Shown here: one piece after another, positions 34,945 through 48,818 of the stretch
Numbering within the stretch: the first letter of the stretch is position 1
Layout: the number at the start of each line of letters is the position of its first letter
Assembly: GCF_051622035.1 (NCBI RefSeq)
Contig: NC_135360.1
Location: 32,071,206 to 32,135,205 of the forward strand
Length of the DNA stretch: 64,000 bases
Reading direction: 5' to 3'
DNA from: Arctopsyche grandis
Lineage: Eukaryota; Arthropoda; Insecta; Trichoptera; Hydropsychidae
The notes under the pieces: generated by a model
Told to the model about the DNA's origin: nothing
Database searches by the model: none
The model's input: the letters and a program-made list of their open reading frames with translations, nothing else
Translations under genes and position numbers: made by a program

Positions 34945-35640
34945 CAAAATAAATCCCTAAAAACAATTTACATATAATACACCCATATATACTAACTTGA
35001 AAAAACTGCATGCAATAGATAATATTCATTTAGTTACAGACATTACTAACAAACTAACACACTTGTGAAGAGTCTCGGTGATTACAATAAAATGTCTATA
35101 CCCTTCAGGTATAAACACAGGTTACCTATGTAAATACAATCTGCTTTAGATCGTCGACTTTAATTATTATTATGTATTAGACGTATTATGAGCATTTATA
35201 ATAATTGTAAATAGGTTTTTGAGCTCTTTTTCCTATTATGCTGTACATATATTAACATTAGAATAATATTCTATATGATTAATTATTCTAATGTTAATGT
35301 ACAGTATAATAGGAAAAAGAGCTGAAAAACCTATTTACAATTCTTAATGCTCATAATACATCTAATACATAATATTAATTAAAGACTCTCTAAAGTTGAC
35401 GATCTCAAGCAAGTTGTGGTGTTTAGGTAATCTGTCTTTACACCTGAAATGTATAGACATTTTGTTGTAATCACCGAGACTCTTCACAAGTGTTAGTATG
35501 GTTATTCGTGATTCTGTCAGAGAATCTACTAGTTAGTTTGTTAGTAATGTCTGTATCAAATGAAATATTATACATGGCATGCAGTTTTTCAAGTTAGTAT
35601 ATATGGGTTTATTGTAAATTATTTTTAGGATTAAGTTGAA
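34945..35640. mobile_element. Two Jockey-like LINE 3' ends tail-to-tail (large palindrome)
   Basis: 34945-35275 is a plus-strand LINE fragment (TATATACTAACTTGAAAAAA, ATGTCTATACCCTTCAGGTA, GAGCTCTTTTTCCTATTATG). 35283-35640 is the same part on the minus strand, ending TTCAAGTTAGTATATATGGG. The arms are about 330 bp and the spacer only about 7 bp. Both copies stop at the same internal point (ACATTAGAATAAT), short of the element's true 3' end. Confidence 0.75.
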
Positions 35641-37430
35641 CGATTGAAAAGCTTAGTAATTATGGAAATATAAAAATATTGAATTTTCAGGAAAAAATTA
35701 TAATTCCGGTTCTTTGATTATGAAATTTTATATTATATCACAATCAAGATAGGTAAAAATATGATGAAGAACTTTCGACTATTAAAAATAAATTTAATAG
35801 GCAAAAAAATTAAATAGCAAATAACGTTTTCAATTGAAGAAAAAAAATAGTTTTTTAATCGCTTTTTGTAAATTTACGATTCGATTCGTTACTGTACATA
35901 TAACTGGAATGCATTATAAACTAATTGAATAGGAAACGACGTTATTGAAGGCGTTAATCAAGGATATCCTGCACATGTAATTTTTAATATATTATACATA
36001 AAATCTCACTTATTCGATCTCGGCATTCATTACATAACGAAACTTGTAAAACATTATACAATTATCGCGGATATAGTACAAAAAAAGCCACTTGCATAAT
36101 GGAAGATCGTTAAAGTTGTAATCTAGACTAAAATTCAATTCCATTTCATAGATAATTACATGCTTTTACAGAATGCCATTACCTATTGCATTTTCCAGAC
36201 ACACATTATCAACATAAAAGTGAAAACTTTCTAAAGCGGAATACGAACACGTCTGCGAAAATCGGAATCGATAGATCTAGATTTGATATTGATATTTGAT
36301 ATATCAGAGTCACGAATTAGTTTATGCTAAATTCAAATGCCAAGGCAATTTTATTACATCTGACATTTTTGATACATTTTTGCACTCATCGGAGAATTTT
36401 ATGGAATAATCACGGTCTATCATTACATACCGCGATTTTTTTCATGACGGTCATGGAAAGTAGCAGTCAGTCATGGGTGTTGAAAACAAGACACGACTAT
36501 GATGAAGTCTCGTTTATGCGAAAGTGGCAATTAATCAGTGCACTTTCAGAGCACCATCACACCGTAAAATGTGCTGTCAGGAAGAAAGAAGTGACATGGC
36601 GTGAATGAGGACACTTCACGGGTCGAGATCTATCTGTATATTTACATATGTATGCTTTGTACACGAGCAATGTAAACGCTGAAGGCTCTATTCGCTATTA
36701 TATAATGGGACAGGGGTATTTACATCGATAGCCGTACATAAAGTTGTGATAGTACTTTTTTAGGTCAGGTATTCAGCGGTTTTTATTTTTTATATCAACA
36801 TGCATATGTATATATATATGTATATAAATTTTGTGAAGGTACTGTGTATTGATTCACACTTTCGATAATGATATATGACAGTTAAATTAGTGTCGTTATT
36901 CGTGACTAATATTGTATTATATATAACGGCTGTCAATGTCAAGTGAATGATATGGGAAAATATAATGGAGCTACATAGATATCATGGTTATATGTACCTA
37001 CGCATTGCTTTGCCTTAACTATTGTATTTTAACCATTTTATTTAATATTCATTTAATTTTGGACCATTTTGGAAATACCGGAATCTATAATGCGCCACAA
37101 TGGTCGAATATATTTTATTTTCATTTTAAAATAGTTTGATAGTGTTATATGAAAAAATGATATAGCTACTTCCGCAGTGGAAGAGTTGAGTGGCAGGAGT
37201 TGTCGAACTGTCTTTTCAACTCCAATTTTGTGTCTAATCATAATGTGTAATGATGGTATTTGGTACATGTGTACAAAAGTTTGATCATACATAGATGTCG
37301 TCTTGGGCAACCTGTTGTTGCATATATGGTTGGGGTTAATATTTTATTTTTTACATACATATATACATATATTTATTTTATTTATTTATTTTACATACAT
37401 ACATATTTTTATATATACATACATATATAC
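35641..37430. other. Unassigned intergenic sequence
   Basis: No repeat recognised. A 94-codon frame at 36324-36608 and a 85-codon frame on the minus strand at 37053-37310 have no recognisable motif. Confidence 0.4.
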
Positions 37431-37439
37431 AAACATATA

Positions 37440-37490
37440 CCAGGAAGGCTTAACAGGTTAACCCCAAATCCACCTTCCTGGTTCACATAT
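37440..37490 (-). repeat. SINE B-type tail hairpin fragment
   Basis: ACCAGGAAGGCTTAACAGG and CCACCTTCCTGG form the B-type hairpin without the rest of the element. Confidence 0.6.
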
Positions 37491-37599
37491 TGATTAATAC
37501 ATGTAAATCTGAAAAATATCTGACATATATGGTCAGATATTACAAACATCGTACGATAAATAATAATGCATAACCTATTCATGTAACAATACTCAATAA

Positions 37600-37900
37600 T
37601 CATCCATAGAGACATCTATGGAGAAAACCTAAGAGATAATATTAACTCTAGGTTTTTCGCAACAGAAAATTGGATAATAATGCCAATTTCACAGGAATCG
37701 TTTCAAATCAGAAAAATTGACAAATTCTGATATGAAACGACCGACCTCGTCAAACCAAGGTCTGGCCAGCAATGATACTCCAGCGGGAAGCGAACTCGTA
37801 ACCTATAGCACGATAGAATACAACACTTACCACTAGACCACACTGCTGGTTAATATATAGACCACACTGCTGGTTAATATATAGACCACACTGCTGGTTA
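37600..37900 (-). mobile_element. SINE, A type, with triplicated 5' end
   Basis: Minus-strand copy with the body (AAAAATTGACAAATTCTGAT) and head (ACTTACCACTAGACCACACT). The terminal ACCACACTGCTGGTTAATAT segment is repeated at 37837, 37861 and 37885 (24-bp period, third copy partial). Confidence 0.75.
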
Positions 37901-37901
37901 T

Positions 37902-38320
37902 ATACCAGGAAGGCTTGACAAGAAGACCCCAATGCGCCTTCCTGGACAATTAATAACAAAGAATGCAGCATTTTATTATTACATAAATCACTGTATTTCC
38001 AGAAGCTAAAGAGCACGTAATAACAATTAATTACAGAATTAATCCATTGTGACATCTATGGATTTAGATTTTGTACCTAATTTTTACAAATTATACACAC
38101 AATAAATACAGAAGATTTGTGACAACAGGAAAGATGATTTCTTGACAACTTTGAGGAACCATTTCAACAATGATCAGATAAAATTGGCAAACTCTGATAA
38201 GAACAGATCAATTTCAAAAGTCACAAATACCACCAAATCTAACCAGCAGTATGGCGGATCGAACCCACTGATCACTTGGTGCTAAGCATACACGCTACCA
38301 TTAAGCCATACTACTGGCTA
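37902..38320 (-). mobile_element. SINE, B type, full length
   Basis: Tail hairpin 37905-37945 with a perfect 10-bp stem CCAGGAAGGC/GCCTTCCTGG, body and head (TTAAGCCATACTACTGGC). It lies directly against the previous SINE. Confidence 0.85.
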
Positions 38321-38364
38321 TATATGTATATATCTATGTATGATATTCTAGATATATTATAGAA

Positions 38365-38379
38365 GGGGGGGGGGGGGGG
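38365..38379 (+). repeat. Poly-G run
   Basis: Fifteen consecutive G, unusual in such AT-rich DNA and possibly of uncertain length in the assembly. Confidence 0.9.
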
Positions 38380-38754
38380 TTACCGATTTTTATTGGCCAC
38401 AACAAATAATAATAACGTTAGATAAAATGGCGTACTAAAATGGGGTTTGTATCAAATAATTACTTAATTCGGGCGGGATTTGAACCCTCAACCTCGACTC
38501 TTCTAATGTATATTGCATAATTTAATGAACTTTTGTAATAAACTGAAAGTACATAAATGGGAAAGTAAATGTCTGATTTTTAGCCAAATAACCCTTTCAC
38601 CGTGGATGACCGCTATAGACGTCACGTTTGAAAGATAGTAGCACGGATGGCGTGATTTACTGTATAAAAAATACTTCAGGCGTAATTCATTAATTAAAAA
38701 AATACTCCAGGTTTCAATTGACATATTTGGTCCTACATATACATCCTATTCTAT

Positions 38755-40240
<1,486 letters not shown>

Positions 40241-40242
40241 GA

Positions 40243-40870
40243 TATTTGATTTTTAAATGCTTTTTATTATTACGAAATTATGTTCACAATACATCTTATA
40301 TCTATTTTAATAGCTACTGATCTACTGATCATTTTCTATTTTAAAATTTAATTTAATTTGGTTAGTAATCATAGTATTATATTATTCTAATGTTAATCTA
40401 CAGCATAATAGGAAAAAGAGCTCAAAAACCTATTTACAATTCTTATAAATGTTCATAATACATCTAATACATAATATTAATTAAAGACTCTCTAAAGGCG
40501 ATGACCTAAAGCAGATTGAGTTTAGGTAATCTGTGTTTATACCTGAAGGGTATAGACATTTTGTTGTAATCACCGAGACTCTTCACAAGTGTGTTAGTAT
40601 TGTTATTAGTGATTCTGTCATAGAATCTACCGGTTAGTTTGTTAGTAATGTCTGTAACAAACGGAATATTATATATGACATGCAGTTTTTTCAGGTTAGT
40701 ATATATGGGTGTATTATAAATTATTTTTAGGGATTTATTTTGTATTACTAGGAGCTTGGAAAGGTTAGTATTTGAGGTGTTATTCCATACAGGTGAAGCA
40801 TAGGTTAATAATGGTAATATGAGCGCGCGATATAATTTTATTTTATTTTGAGTTGATAAAGAACTACATG
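40243..40870 (-). mobile_element. Jockey-like LINE 3' end, longest copy
   Basis: Minus-strand copy starting at the 3' tail (TTTGATTTTTAAATGCTTTT) and extending past GGTGTTATTCCATACAGGTG. It encodes broken pieces of the reverse transcriptase C terminus. Confidence 0.75.
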
Positions 40871-41603
40871 TGATATGAAAGTATGTAGATATAGACGAAA
40901 CAATTCAGAAAAATAAATCAGAGATCTATATTTAATGTATGTACATATTTCTTTATTATTTTTAAAATAATAATAACAATAATATGACCAATGTGACATT
41001 TCTGACAGATTTGAAATCGCATCGATATTGACAAGACTTTGAAGTGTTCAAAGCGAAAGTTGAAAGCCTATATTGAATTAGCTGTTGAATCTTTTGTAGT
41101 AAAAAATCCATACGGATTTATTCGCGAAGTATTTAAATCACCAAAAGTATAGTATTTTAAAGCCGACGTGCAACGTTTAACAGTTAACGAATAAATTTAA
41201 CATAAAAACATTGGATGACAATAAATCACAAATTGCTATACAAAATACAGTTTATTAAAACCTTTTTCTATGAACTAGCCAGCAGATTTATTTATTATTT
41301 TTATAATAATAATAGCAATAGTGTAACCAATGTGATCTGAAAAGTTGCCCCAAAGTGTCACACCAGTCTTACAAAATAAGAAAATAACAAAGAAAAGAAC
41401 GATAAAAATTACCAATCATTCATCTCATTCAAATATGTGCTGAATCTCATGAAACTGACCAGCTCATCAACATGATAATTGAACAAGACCAAATGTGCAT
41501 CTAAAATCGAAGGGTTTTGAATTCTTCCCTTTAATATATACTTAATATATAATATCAATAAGATTTTTTTATTAATAAAAAAGTTATTGACTCCTAAATA
41601 TGT

Positions 41604-42022
41604 AAGTATGGCTCGGTGGTTGCGTTATGTTTAGCACCGAAAGATTACTGGGTTCGATCATATGGTAATCTTTAATACTGCTGGTTAGACTTGGATATTT
41701 GTGACTCCAAGTCGATCGTTTTTTACCAGAGTTTGTCAATTTATCTGATTTTCATTGTTGAAACGGTTCCTCAAATTGGCAAAAATCATCCTACCCGCTG
41801 TCACAAATATCTGAATTTAATTTATGTACAATATTTAAAAATGTATGTACGACCTTAAATCCATAGATATCTATGGATTAATTAATTAATTAATTGTTGA
41901 TTTCGTGTTCTTCAGCCTCTTGAAATACAGCGATTTATGTAATAAAAATGTTTATAATTAATTGTCTAGGAAGGCGCACTGGGTTCTACCTGTTAGGCCT
42001 TCCTGGTATATATCTGTGTAAA
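41604..42022 (+). mobile_element. SINE, B type
   Basis: AGTATGGCTCGGTGGTTGCG head, box B GGGTTCGATCATA, body TTTGTCAATTTATCTGATTT, tail hairpin 41966-42007 (CTAGGAAGGC/GCCTTCCTGG, one mismatch). Confidence 0.85.
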
Positions 42023-42914
42023 AAAATGTATAGAATTTATTGATTTATTTTTTCAAAATATCAACCCCCTCCTATTTAAAAATTCTAGAATTTGAGGAGG
42101 GAGTAAAATGTGTGCAAATATAAACATCCATACGTGTTTGAATCATTTCCATCCATTTCCGTAACGTTGTTGGAATTAATCGCTTCCAAAAAATATTTTA
42201 ATTTAAATTTCAAAAGTCCATCATATAATCAGTTTATGCGATTGTTAAAATATTTTAAATAGTAAGGAAATGTATCACTAAGTTAAATAGTATAATACTC
42301 TTCAACTGGCATAGTTACGGTGTGTAAATATTATTAAAAATTAAACGTTCGAGCATTTGTGAGCAACAACTGGAACTAAAGCTCACTTGTAATAATTAAA
42401 AGGAGTGTAAGTTACCGTTAAAAATTACGTATAATTAAAATCAAATCAGGTACAGTACGAGTCGACACAATTCCAACATGGAAATGTAGTAGAGTTGAAT
42501 TGAAATGGTAAATTGTAGGAATTGCATCTATGTATGTATTATACAGAGCTTGATTTCTAACTGAATTCTAACTGATTTCTACTAGTCTGATTTCTAACTG
42601 AAGTCTAGTATTGATTAACTTTTCTAAACTTTAACCAAACTTCAAAGATTTGTTTTAACCTTTATATTAATGTTGTGTTTTTATAGTTACAATTAGATAT
42701 AAATACAAGTGTAAAGATATTCAGTTTCTATTCATCGATGAGATATCTGCCTTTATATCATTACATACGTACTTACGCGGCCCAAGCCTCTTAGTAATAT
42801 ATTTAATTACATTAGTTTAAACCGGAATCATAATTGTGATTGAAATCCCAATCATTGAAATCTTTTTGATTGAAATCCTAATCATGAAATCCCACACATT
42901 TTATATATTTATAG
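42023..42914. other. Unassigned intergenic sequence
   Basis: AT-rich; short local repeats such as CTGATTTCTA at 42.57-42.60 kb and TTGAAATCC(T/C)AATCAT near 42.85 kb. No gene. Confidence 0.4.
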
Positions 42915-43225
42915 ATTACTAGTTATTTTACCCGGCTTCACTCAGTATTTGTAATATAAACAGTGTAAACATGGCGAATCTAATAGTAAGTATTCATTTG
43001 CTTTTTTATTAAATTTATTTAAATCGCAAAAAAAAATCGACTCGCCGTCAAAGAAATTTTGACTTGTTTACGATTCCCAACCAAAGTTACTTATTTTTTT
43101 TTATTTAAGATATTTCCAATCGACCCGTTGGTCATAAGCAGATTTTATAACAATTTATTTATCCAAAGTTACTTATGAACAAATATATTTACATACAAAG
43201 TCTCTTTTGAAATTATATATTAGAT
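42915..43225 (+). repeat. CCGGCTTC-type dispersed repeat, copy without minisatellite
   Basis: ACTAGTTATTTTACCCGGCT then CAGTATTTGTAAT, AACATGGCGAATCTAATAGT and ACAAAGTCTCTTTTGAAAT. It matches 57443-57640 and the two halves at 5235-5850. Confidence 0.65.
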
Positions 43226-43323
43226 ATTGTCGTACATTTAATATTGAAATATTGTTTAAATTGCATTTTTATTTTATTTCATAATTATTTTAGTACATTA
43301 GGTTTTTTGTATACATTTTTTTT

Positions 43324-43614
43324 CGGTCTCCGTGACGCGACAGAATGTTAAATGACAGAAAACGCAAATATCGGAAGGCAAAGATCGAAAATCGAAAGAT
43401 CTTAAGTCGAAAGATAAAAAAATGGTGCATGGTAAACGGTACATACTCACGTACATACTCACTTAATTTGCGCCAGCAGGATACAACAGGAACAAGAGGA
43501 ACAGGGTTTTCCTCCCGTATTAATGTGCGCGCGCAGAATCTTTCGATTTTCGATCTTTGCCTTCCGATATTTGCGTTTTCTGTCATTTAACATTCTGTCT
43601 CGTCACGTAGACCC
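43324..43614. mobile_element. MITE with about 70-bp terminal inverted repeats
   Basis: A 291-bp unit. Left end CGGTCTCCGTGACGCGACAG and right end, complemented, GGGTCTACGTGACGAGACAG, continuing for about 70 bp nearly identically (AATGTTAAATGACAGAAAAC, GGAAGGCAAAGATCGAAAAT). Flanks are ATTTTTTT on both sides, possibly an 8-bp duplication, but low complexity makes this uncertain. No transposase is present. Confidence 0.75.
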
Positions 43615-43679
43615 ATTTTTTTATATATTGTCTTATTTACGATTATTTTTTTATATATCTTAATATTATTATTCTTAAA

Positions 43680-44360
43680 ATTCGAATTGAAAACATTTGC
43701 AATGTGAATTCTTCTGAAAAAAGTACATACGCAACTTTCAAAACAGTTGTAGCAGCAATCAATCGCAAAGGAAATGTATCATAAACGAACATGCGAAATG
43801 CAAAAATGGGCTAATTAGCTACATTATTACTTACATATTGAGAAAAATGAAAAATTTCACAATAAAAGTTCATTTGAACGAGAGTGCTAAGACAATGATT
43901 AAGCAACCTCATTACTATCATCAACCTTTAGGGCCATCTCGAACGAACTGTAGATGTATTGCTTGGTTAATTATGCAACATACAGTACAGACATATGTAC
44001 TCGAAATGATTTTAGTTTGAGAATTCGCATGAGTAGAAACGAAATAGAGAGTTTCCTGTGTATGTCTGTGTATATATGTATGGTAGGAGTATATTACCTA
44101 TGGAGAAGTACTGGCAGAACACGGATAGATGTTGTGCAATCGGCCCCAGGCAAAATGTAGCACTGAGAGTTCACGGAGCAACGGCCGAAGACTTTGCTCC
44201 AGATCAGACATTCGTGATGAGTCTTTTGGCAATACAATGAGATAAAATCTGCCATGTATTATACATATATGCTAGATCTTATGAGAGCTTCGACTCGTTC
44301 GTTTTTTACGACAATGGCAATACATGACTTAAAATGGTCAATTTTAAGTATACATATAAT
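43680..44360. other. Unassigned intergenic sequence
   Basis: Short overlapping plus-strand frames at 43.84-44.24 kb with no family recognised. Confidence 0.35.
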
Positions 44361-44403
44361 ACAGGCAAACAATATGCTGAGTGTTGGCATATTGTTTGCC
44401 TGT
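44361..44403 (+). other. Perfect 17-bp hairpin
   Basis: ACAGGCAAACAATATGC and GCATATTGTTTGCCTGT are exact inverse complements separated by nine bases. No neighbouring gene gives it a role. Confidence 0.6.
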
Positions 44404-44439
44404 TGGCTTAGGAAAGGAATTGCTACACGAATGAAAATA

Positions 44440-45378
44440 AAGTTATCTATATACATATATAAAATTGAGTCTGTCTGTCTCGTAGAGATTTGATTTTGAT
44501 TTTTAAATGCTTTTTATTATTACTAAATTATGTTCACAATACATCTTATATCTATTTTAATAGCTACTGATCTACTGATCATTTTCTATTTTACAATTTT
44601 AATTTAATTTTGTTAATATTCATAGTATTATTTTATTCTAATGTTATGTACAGCATAATAGGAAAAATAGCTCAAAAACCTATTTACAAATCTTATAAAT
44701 GCTCATAATACAACTAATACATAATATTAATTATAGACTATCTAAAGTCGATGGCCTAAAGCAGATTGTGTTTAGGTAATCTGTGTGTTATACCTGAAGG
44801 GTATAGACATTTTGTTGTAATCATCGAGACTCTTCATAAGTGTGTTAGTATGGTTATTAGTGATTCTGTCATAGAATCTACTGGTTAGTTTGTTAGTAAT
44901 GTCTGTAACAAACGGAATATTATCTAAGGCATGCAGTTTTTTCAATTTAGTATATATGGGTGTATTGTAAATTATTTTTTGGGATTTATTTTGCATTACT
45001 TGAAGCTTGGAAAGGTTAGTATTCGAGGCGTTATTCCACACAGGTGAAGCGACTCGTATAGGCTCCTGAACCACTCGACCGATTACGATGGAACTTTCAG
45101 GATTTGTTGTATGCATGTCCGGGAAGCTTACTGTGAAATAAAACGGGAAAAACCTCTTAATAATAATATACGTAATTACGATTTTACCGACGCGAAAATT
45201 TGAAGCGCCATTGTGTAGTCAAGGAAATGTGTTCGTTGGTAACCACGTTACCAGTTGGATTATGCGTTGAAGGGACACGAGTTGAGCTCCAACCATCATT
45301 TGAAACGGGAACGGGAACGGGAATTGCATGCGTTATTCTGGCATTGCAATGCATGCCAGGTTCAGCTAGTGTTATATA
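44440..45378 (-). repeat. Dispersed repeat A, minus-strand copy split by a LINE
   Basis: Matches 12809-13485 on the opposite strand: GTCTGTCTGTCTCGTA at 44468-44483, then after the LINE CTCGTATAGGCTCCTGAACC, GGTAACCACGTTACCAG, three CGGGAA units and GCATGCCAGGTTCAGCTAGT. Confidence 0.75.
44490..45055 (-). mobile_element. Jockey-like LINE 3' end nested in repeat A
   Basis: The minus strand encodes a reverse transcriptase C-terminal piece (ASPVWNNASNTNLSKLQVMQ, LHALDNIPFVTDITNKLTSR) open from 45055 to 44772. The 3' tail is CATTTAAAAATCAAAATCAA. CTCGTA occurs on both sides, a short target duplication. It is 5'-truncated and cannot be autonomous. Confidence 0.8.
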
Positions 45379-45384
45379 TAAATA

Positions 45385-45740
45385 TAATGTAACGCGCGCA
45401 CGTATTCATAGTAAAAAGTTGAGTGTGCGCATTGCACGTTTGCCGATCCAACCCGTTCACCCGTTCGAAATGATGAATGAATGTGTGTGTGTGTCTTCGT
45501 GTGTCTACGCTCCCGCGCATCCGACGCTGATTTCACCCGTTCCAACCCGCCCAATATCAGGAGCACATATCAGACGCTCCATTCCCCCCACTTATCCACT
45601 GCCCCGCTTCCCCGTGACTTCTCGACACGATCGCGATCGGTCGTCACGCCACATCCTTATATGAATAACGTATAATCCTGGCATTCTAATTTTTTTTTTA
45701 TATCTCCACCCATCCGCCACATACATTTATTATTATATAC
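45385..45740 (+). repeat. Dispersed repeat D, 5'-truncated
   Basis: Starts at TATATATAAATATAATGTAA and follows the 12360-12770 copy through the GTGTGTG block, CGCGCATCCGACGCTG and CGACACGATCGCGATCGG. Adjacent to repeat A, as at 12.8 kb but in a different relative orientation. Confidence 0.7.
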
Positions 45741-45901
45741 ATATATTATAATAGTTTTTATATATACATATTATAATAATTTCGAAAGAGACTTTGTCTG
45801 TATGTTTGTATGTATGCATTTAAATATGTAAATTTAAATCTAAAAGATACATAGGTTTGTTTGTAAATTATAATATTAATTCAAATAACTTAATCAATTA
45901 A

Positions 45902-46075
45902 ACAGCAGCGTGGACTAGTGATAAGCATATATGCTTTCGAAAGTAGTGGTCACGGGTTCGAGTCCCACTGGTTGCTGCTGGCCAGACCTTGGTTTATGAT
46001 TTCAGATCGATCGTATCCTATCATTGTTTGTCAAGCTTTTGATTTTTATTGAAACGGTTCCTGTAAAACTTTTCA
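45902..46075 (+). mobile_element. SINE, A type, 5' half
   Basis: CAGCAGCGTGGACTAGTGAT head with box B GGGTTCGAGTCCC and the first part of the body. It ends near GAAACGGTTCCTGTAAAACT. Confidence 0.8.
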
Positions 46076-46097
46076 ACATATGTACATATGTACATAT

Positions 46098-46523
46098 ACA
46101 TACAACCAGCAGCATTACAGGTAAACCCCAATGTGCCTTCCTGGCCAATTACAAACAATACAGCATTTTTATTATACAAGTCGCTGAATTACGAGACACT
46201 GAAAACTCGCAAATTAACGAGACATTTATGAATTGTACATAAATTTTATTGTACATAAATCATACTCAAATAGTGATGACATGGTAGATAGGAAGGATTT
46301 TTAGCCAATTTTTAATCGGGAACCGTTTCAACAATGAAATCAGAGAAAATTGGCAAACACTGATAGGAAACGCCCGCCCTGGAGTCACAAATATCCAGGT
46401 CTGACCAGCAGCACTACAAATATACTCGGAATAAATTCTTTTCAATCGAGGCCAGCTCATGGGATTGAACCCGGCGCCTCTCGACGCTAAGCAGAAGCTT
46501 AACCACCGAGCTATGCTGCTGGC
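46098..46523 (-). mobile_element. SINE, B type
   Basis: Minus-strand copy with a half-lost tail hairpin (ATTACAGGTAAACCCCAATG, GCCTTCCTGG), body and head ending CTATGCTGCTGGC. It faces the A-type copy just upstream. Confidence 0.85.
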
Positions 46524-46529
46524 TATATA

Positions 46530-48045
46530 TGTATATATACTATGTACGTAAAAATAAAATATTGTAATATGTTTTGAATTCGAGTTGCATTGAGCGGCAT
46601 ATTTTGCGCGACATTGTGATGCACTTTAAGTTGATCTTTATTTATTCAATTTATATATAAAATTGCGCAAAAACTCGTTCGACTTATTTAATACGATTTT
46701 TTATAAACACACACACACACTCATACACAAGGACTTGACGTACGAAAAAGATTCCTTGTTAACCTTTTCGCTAAATTTGATTTCATTCATCGTGCTCCAC
46801 TTTCCGCTTCATCAGATTCGTCTGGCCTCATAGTTTACCGAATTTATATTTTGATGCGTTTAACTTAAAAATATTATAATATGTGAGGCGATGAATATTA
46901 ATTCCACGGATTGAATTTGATGCCATTTTGATTTGACGAAGTAGGTAACCGATTTTTGATTTATTTTGGTATTTTTACAGAGTGAACGTGTTTAATAAGA
47001 ATTACAAAAAAAAAAAAATCGTGAGCATCTTTTCGCTCTTAGCCCATTTTAAGAAAGACTGATACACTTTTTGATGATGATCACGAATTGCTAGGAAAAT
47101 TAACGTTTCGTTATTTGAGCTACGGTTTTTGATTGCAACACTCTAATGGCTACGAACTCAAGGTTAATTAATGCGAACCAGATTCTAATTTAATAATTAA
47201 TTTTAAATTAAAAAATATATTCTAAAGTTTCCAGTCGACGTTAATTATTTACAATGTCAAAGCCGGGGACTAATTGAGCTAAAACCGTGTCGAGAATACT
47301 TGAGTTAAGTTTCAATGCGACACTAAAGTTTCCAATTGCTGTAATTACAAAGCATCAAATTCACTTTGCAAGTGTGAATTTTAATCGAATTGCTAAAGTT
47401 CATGTAAACGGTGTTCGTTTTGAGTTATTATAAATAGAGTTTTAATGACAATCATCATTTATATACATATGTACATACGTATTCGATTTTGTCGGAAACG
47501 GATATTGTGCAAATGTGATTAAGCCATATAAATATGTCTTATAATCAATTTCGACATTAGCATGGCAAAAAAATTAATAAACGAAAGTTACTCAAAAACT
47601 AATAATCATAATAAAAAATTGGAATACGTGCTTAAATATCTCGTATTTCAGATGTTCGACTTCCGTTAATATCAAATGATTTAATCGTACGTGAAATAGC
47701 TTCAAAAAAAGTATGACTTGAGCAATTGTATGATCTTCGCAAGTCTATTTTTAAAAAGCATCATCTGTAATTGAGAAAAATTACACAAAAGTCATTATAA
47801 ATATTCGCTCGTAAATTGTCAGTCGAAAAAGGATTTTATCTGATCTTATTGCAAGATGTCACATATAAATTTTTATTTGATTTAATTTAAATTTAACTTA
47901 ATTTTAGCCTATTTTTCTGGTAGCCTGCTCTCATCGTTATTTTCATAATTGAATGTGATGTATGAGTGGAATTTTGATCTTCTCTCTTCCATTTGGACCT
48001 CGCAGGGATGTTTTGTATTTGCGGCTGGTTCTTATTTTTATTTTT
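46530..48045. other. Intergenic sequence without recognised repeats
   Basis: About 1.5 kb with no SINE or LINE match and no reading frame of note. A repeat-free island in a repeat-rich region. Confidence 0.45.
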
Positions 48046-48412
48046 TACATAGATATACTATACTAGGGAGGCCTAATAGGTAAGCCCCAATGTGCTTTCC
48101 TAGACAATTAATTACAAACATTGCAGCATTTTTTATTGCATAAATCGCTGTATTTCGAGAGGCTGAAAATTAATAATCAATTAATCAGATACTATTGTAC
48201 CTATACATAAATCAAATTCAGATATTTGTGACATAGCGGGTAGGAAGGTTTTTTTGCAAATTTGATGGAGGAACCGTTTCAACAATGAAATCAGATAAAT
48301 TGGCAAACTCTGATAGGAAACGATCGACTTGGAGCACAAATGTCCATTTCTGACCAGCAGGTTAGCACGGTATCAAACCCGGCAACCTCTCCATACTGCC
48401 ATACTGCTGGCT
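48046..48412 (-). mobile_element. SINE, B type
   Basis: Tail hairpin with altered stem (ACTAGGGAGGCC and GTGCTTTCCTAG), body (AAATTTGATGGAGGAACCGT) and a shortened head ending CATACTGCTGGC. Confidence 0.8.
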
Positions 48413-48445
48413 ACATTTTTTCTCATCTCTATTTTCTCATTTTTT

Positions 48446-48500
48446 CGACCACTGTGGCGCATTAGGGACTCCTGTAATAACACATTAGTCCAAACTTAAA
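48446..48500 (+). repeat. SINE tail hairpin, third stem type, decayed
   Basis: CCACTGTGGCGCATTAGGGA with CCTGTAAT follows the copy at 52686-52726; the right stem has lost complementarity. Confidence 0.55.
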
Positions 48501-48796
48501 CTTATAATAAATATAGTCGGCTGATTTTTATTGCCAGCTTTGTGGAAAGGTCATATATGTATATATTATATTATAATAATTTACATATAGATATATGTAT
48601 ATTATAATTTATATTTGCTGTTTAATATAGTAATTACTTGTTTTATTTTAAGATTCAATATCTGTATTGTTTGTTTATTTACGGTATATCATATGTATGA
48701 TTATGTATATCTATCATATTATGTATGATTGTCTTAAAAAGATTAGTGTATTAAAATAAAGACACGCTGTATATTGTAGAAAGGTACATATGTATG

Positions 48797-48804
48797 TATA
48801 TAAA
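48797..48804 (+). promoter_or_regulatory. Candidate TATA box of the odorant receptor gene
   Basis: TATATAAA lies 111 bases before the predicted ATG. In this AT-rich context the match could be chance. Confidence 0.3.
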
Positions 48805-48818
48805 GTAACATCAATACG

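Noticed and set aside
45200..45664. 154-codon plus-strand frame
   Set aside because: It runs across the junction of two dispersed repeats (A and D) and is not open in their other copies.
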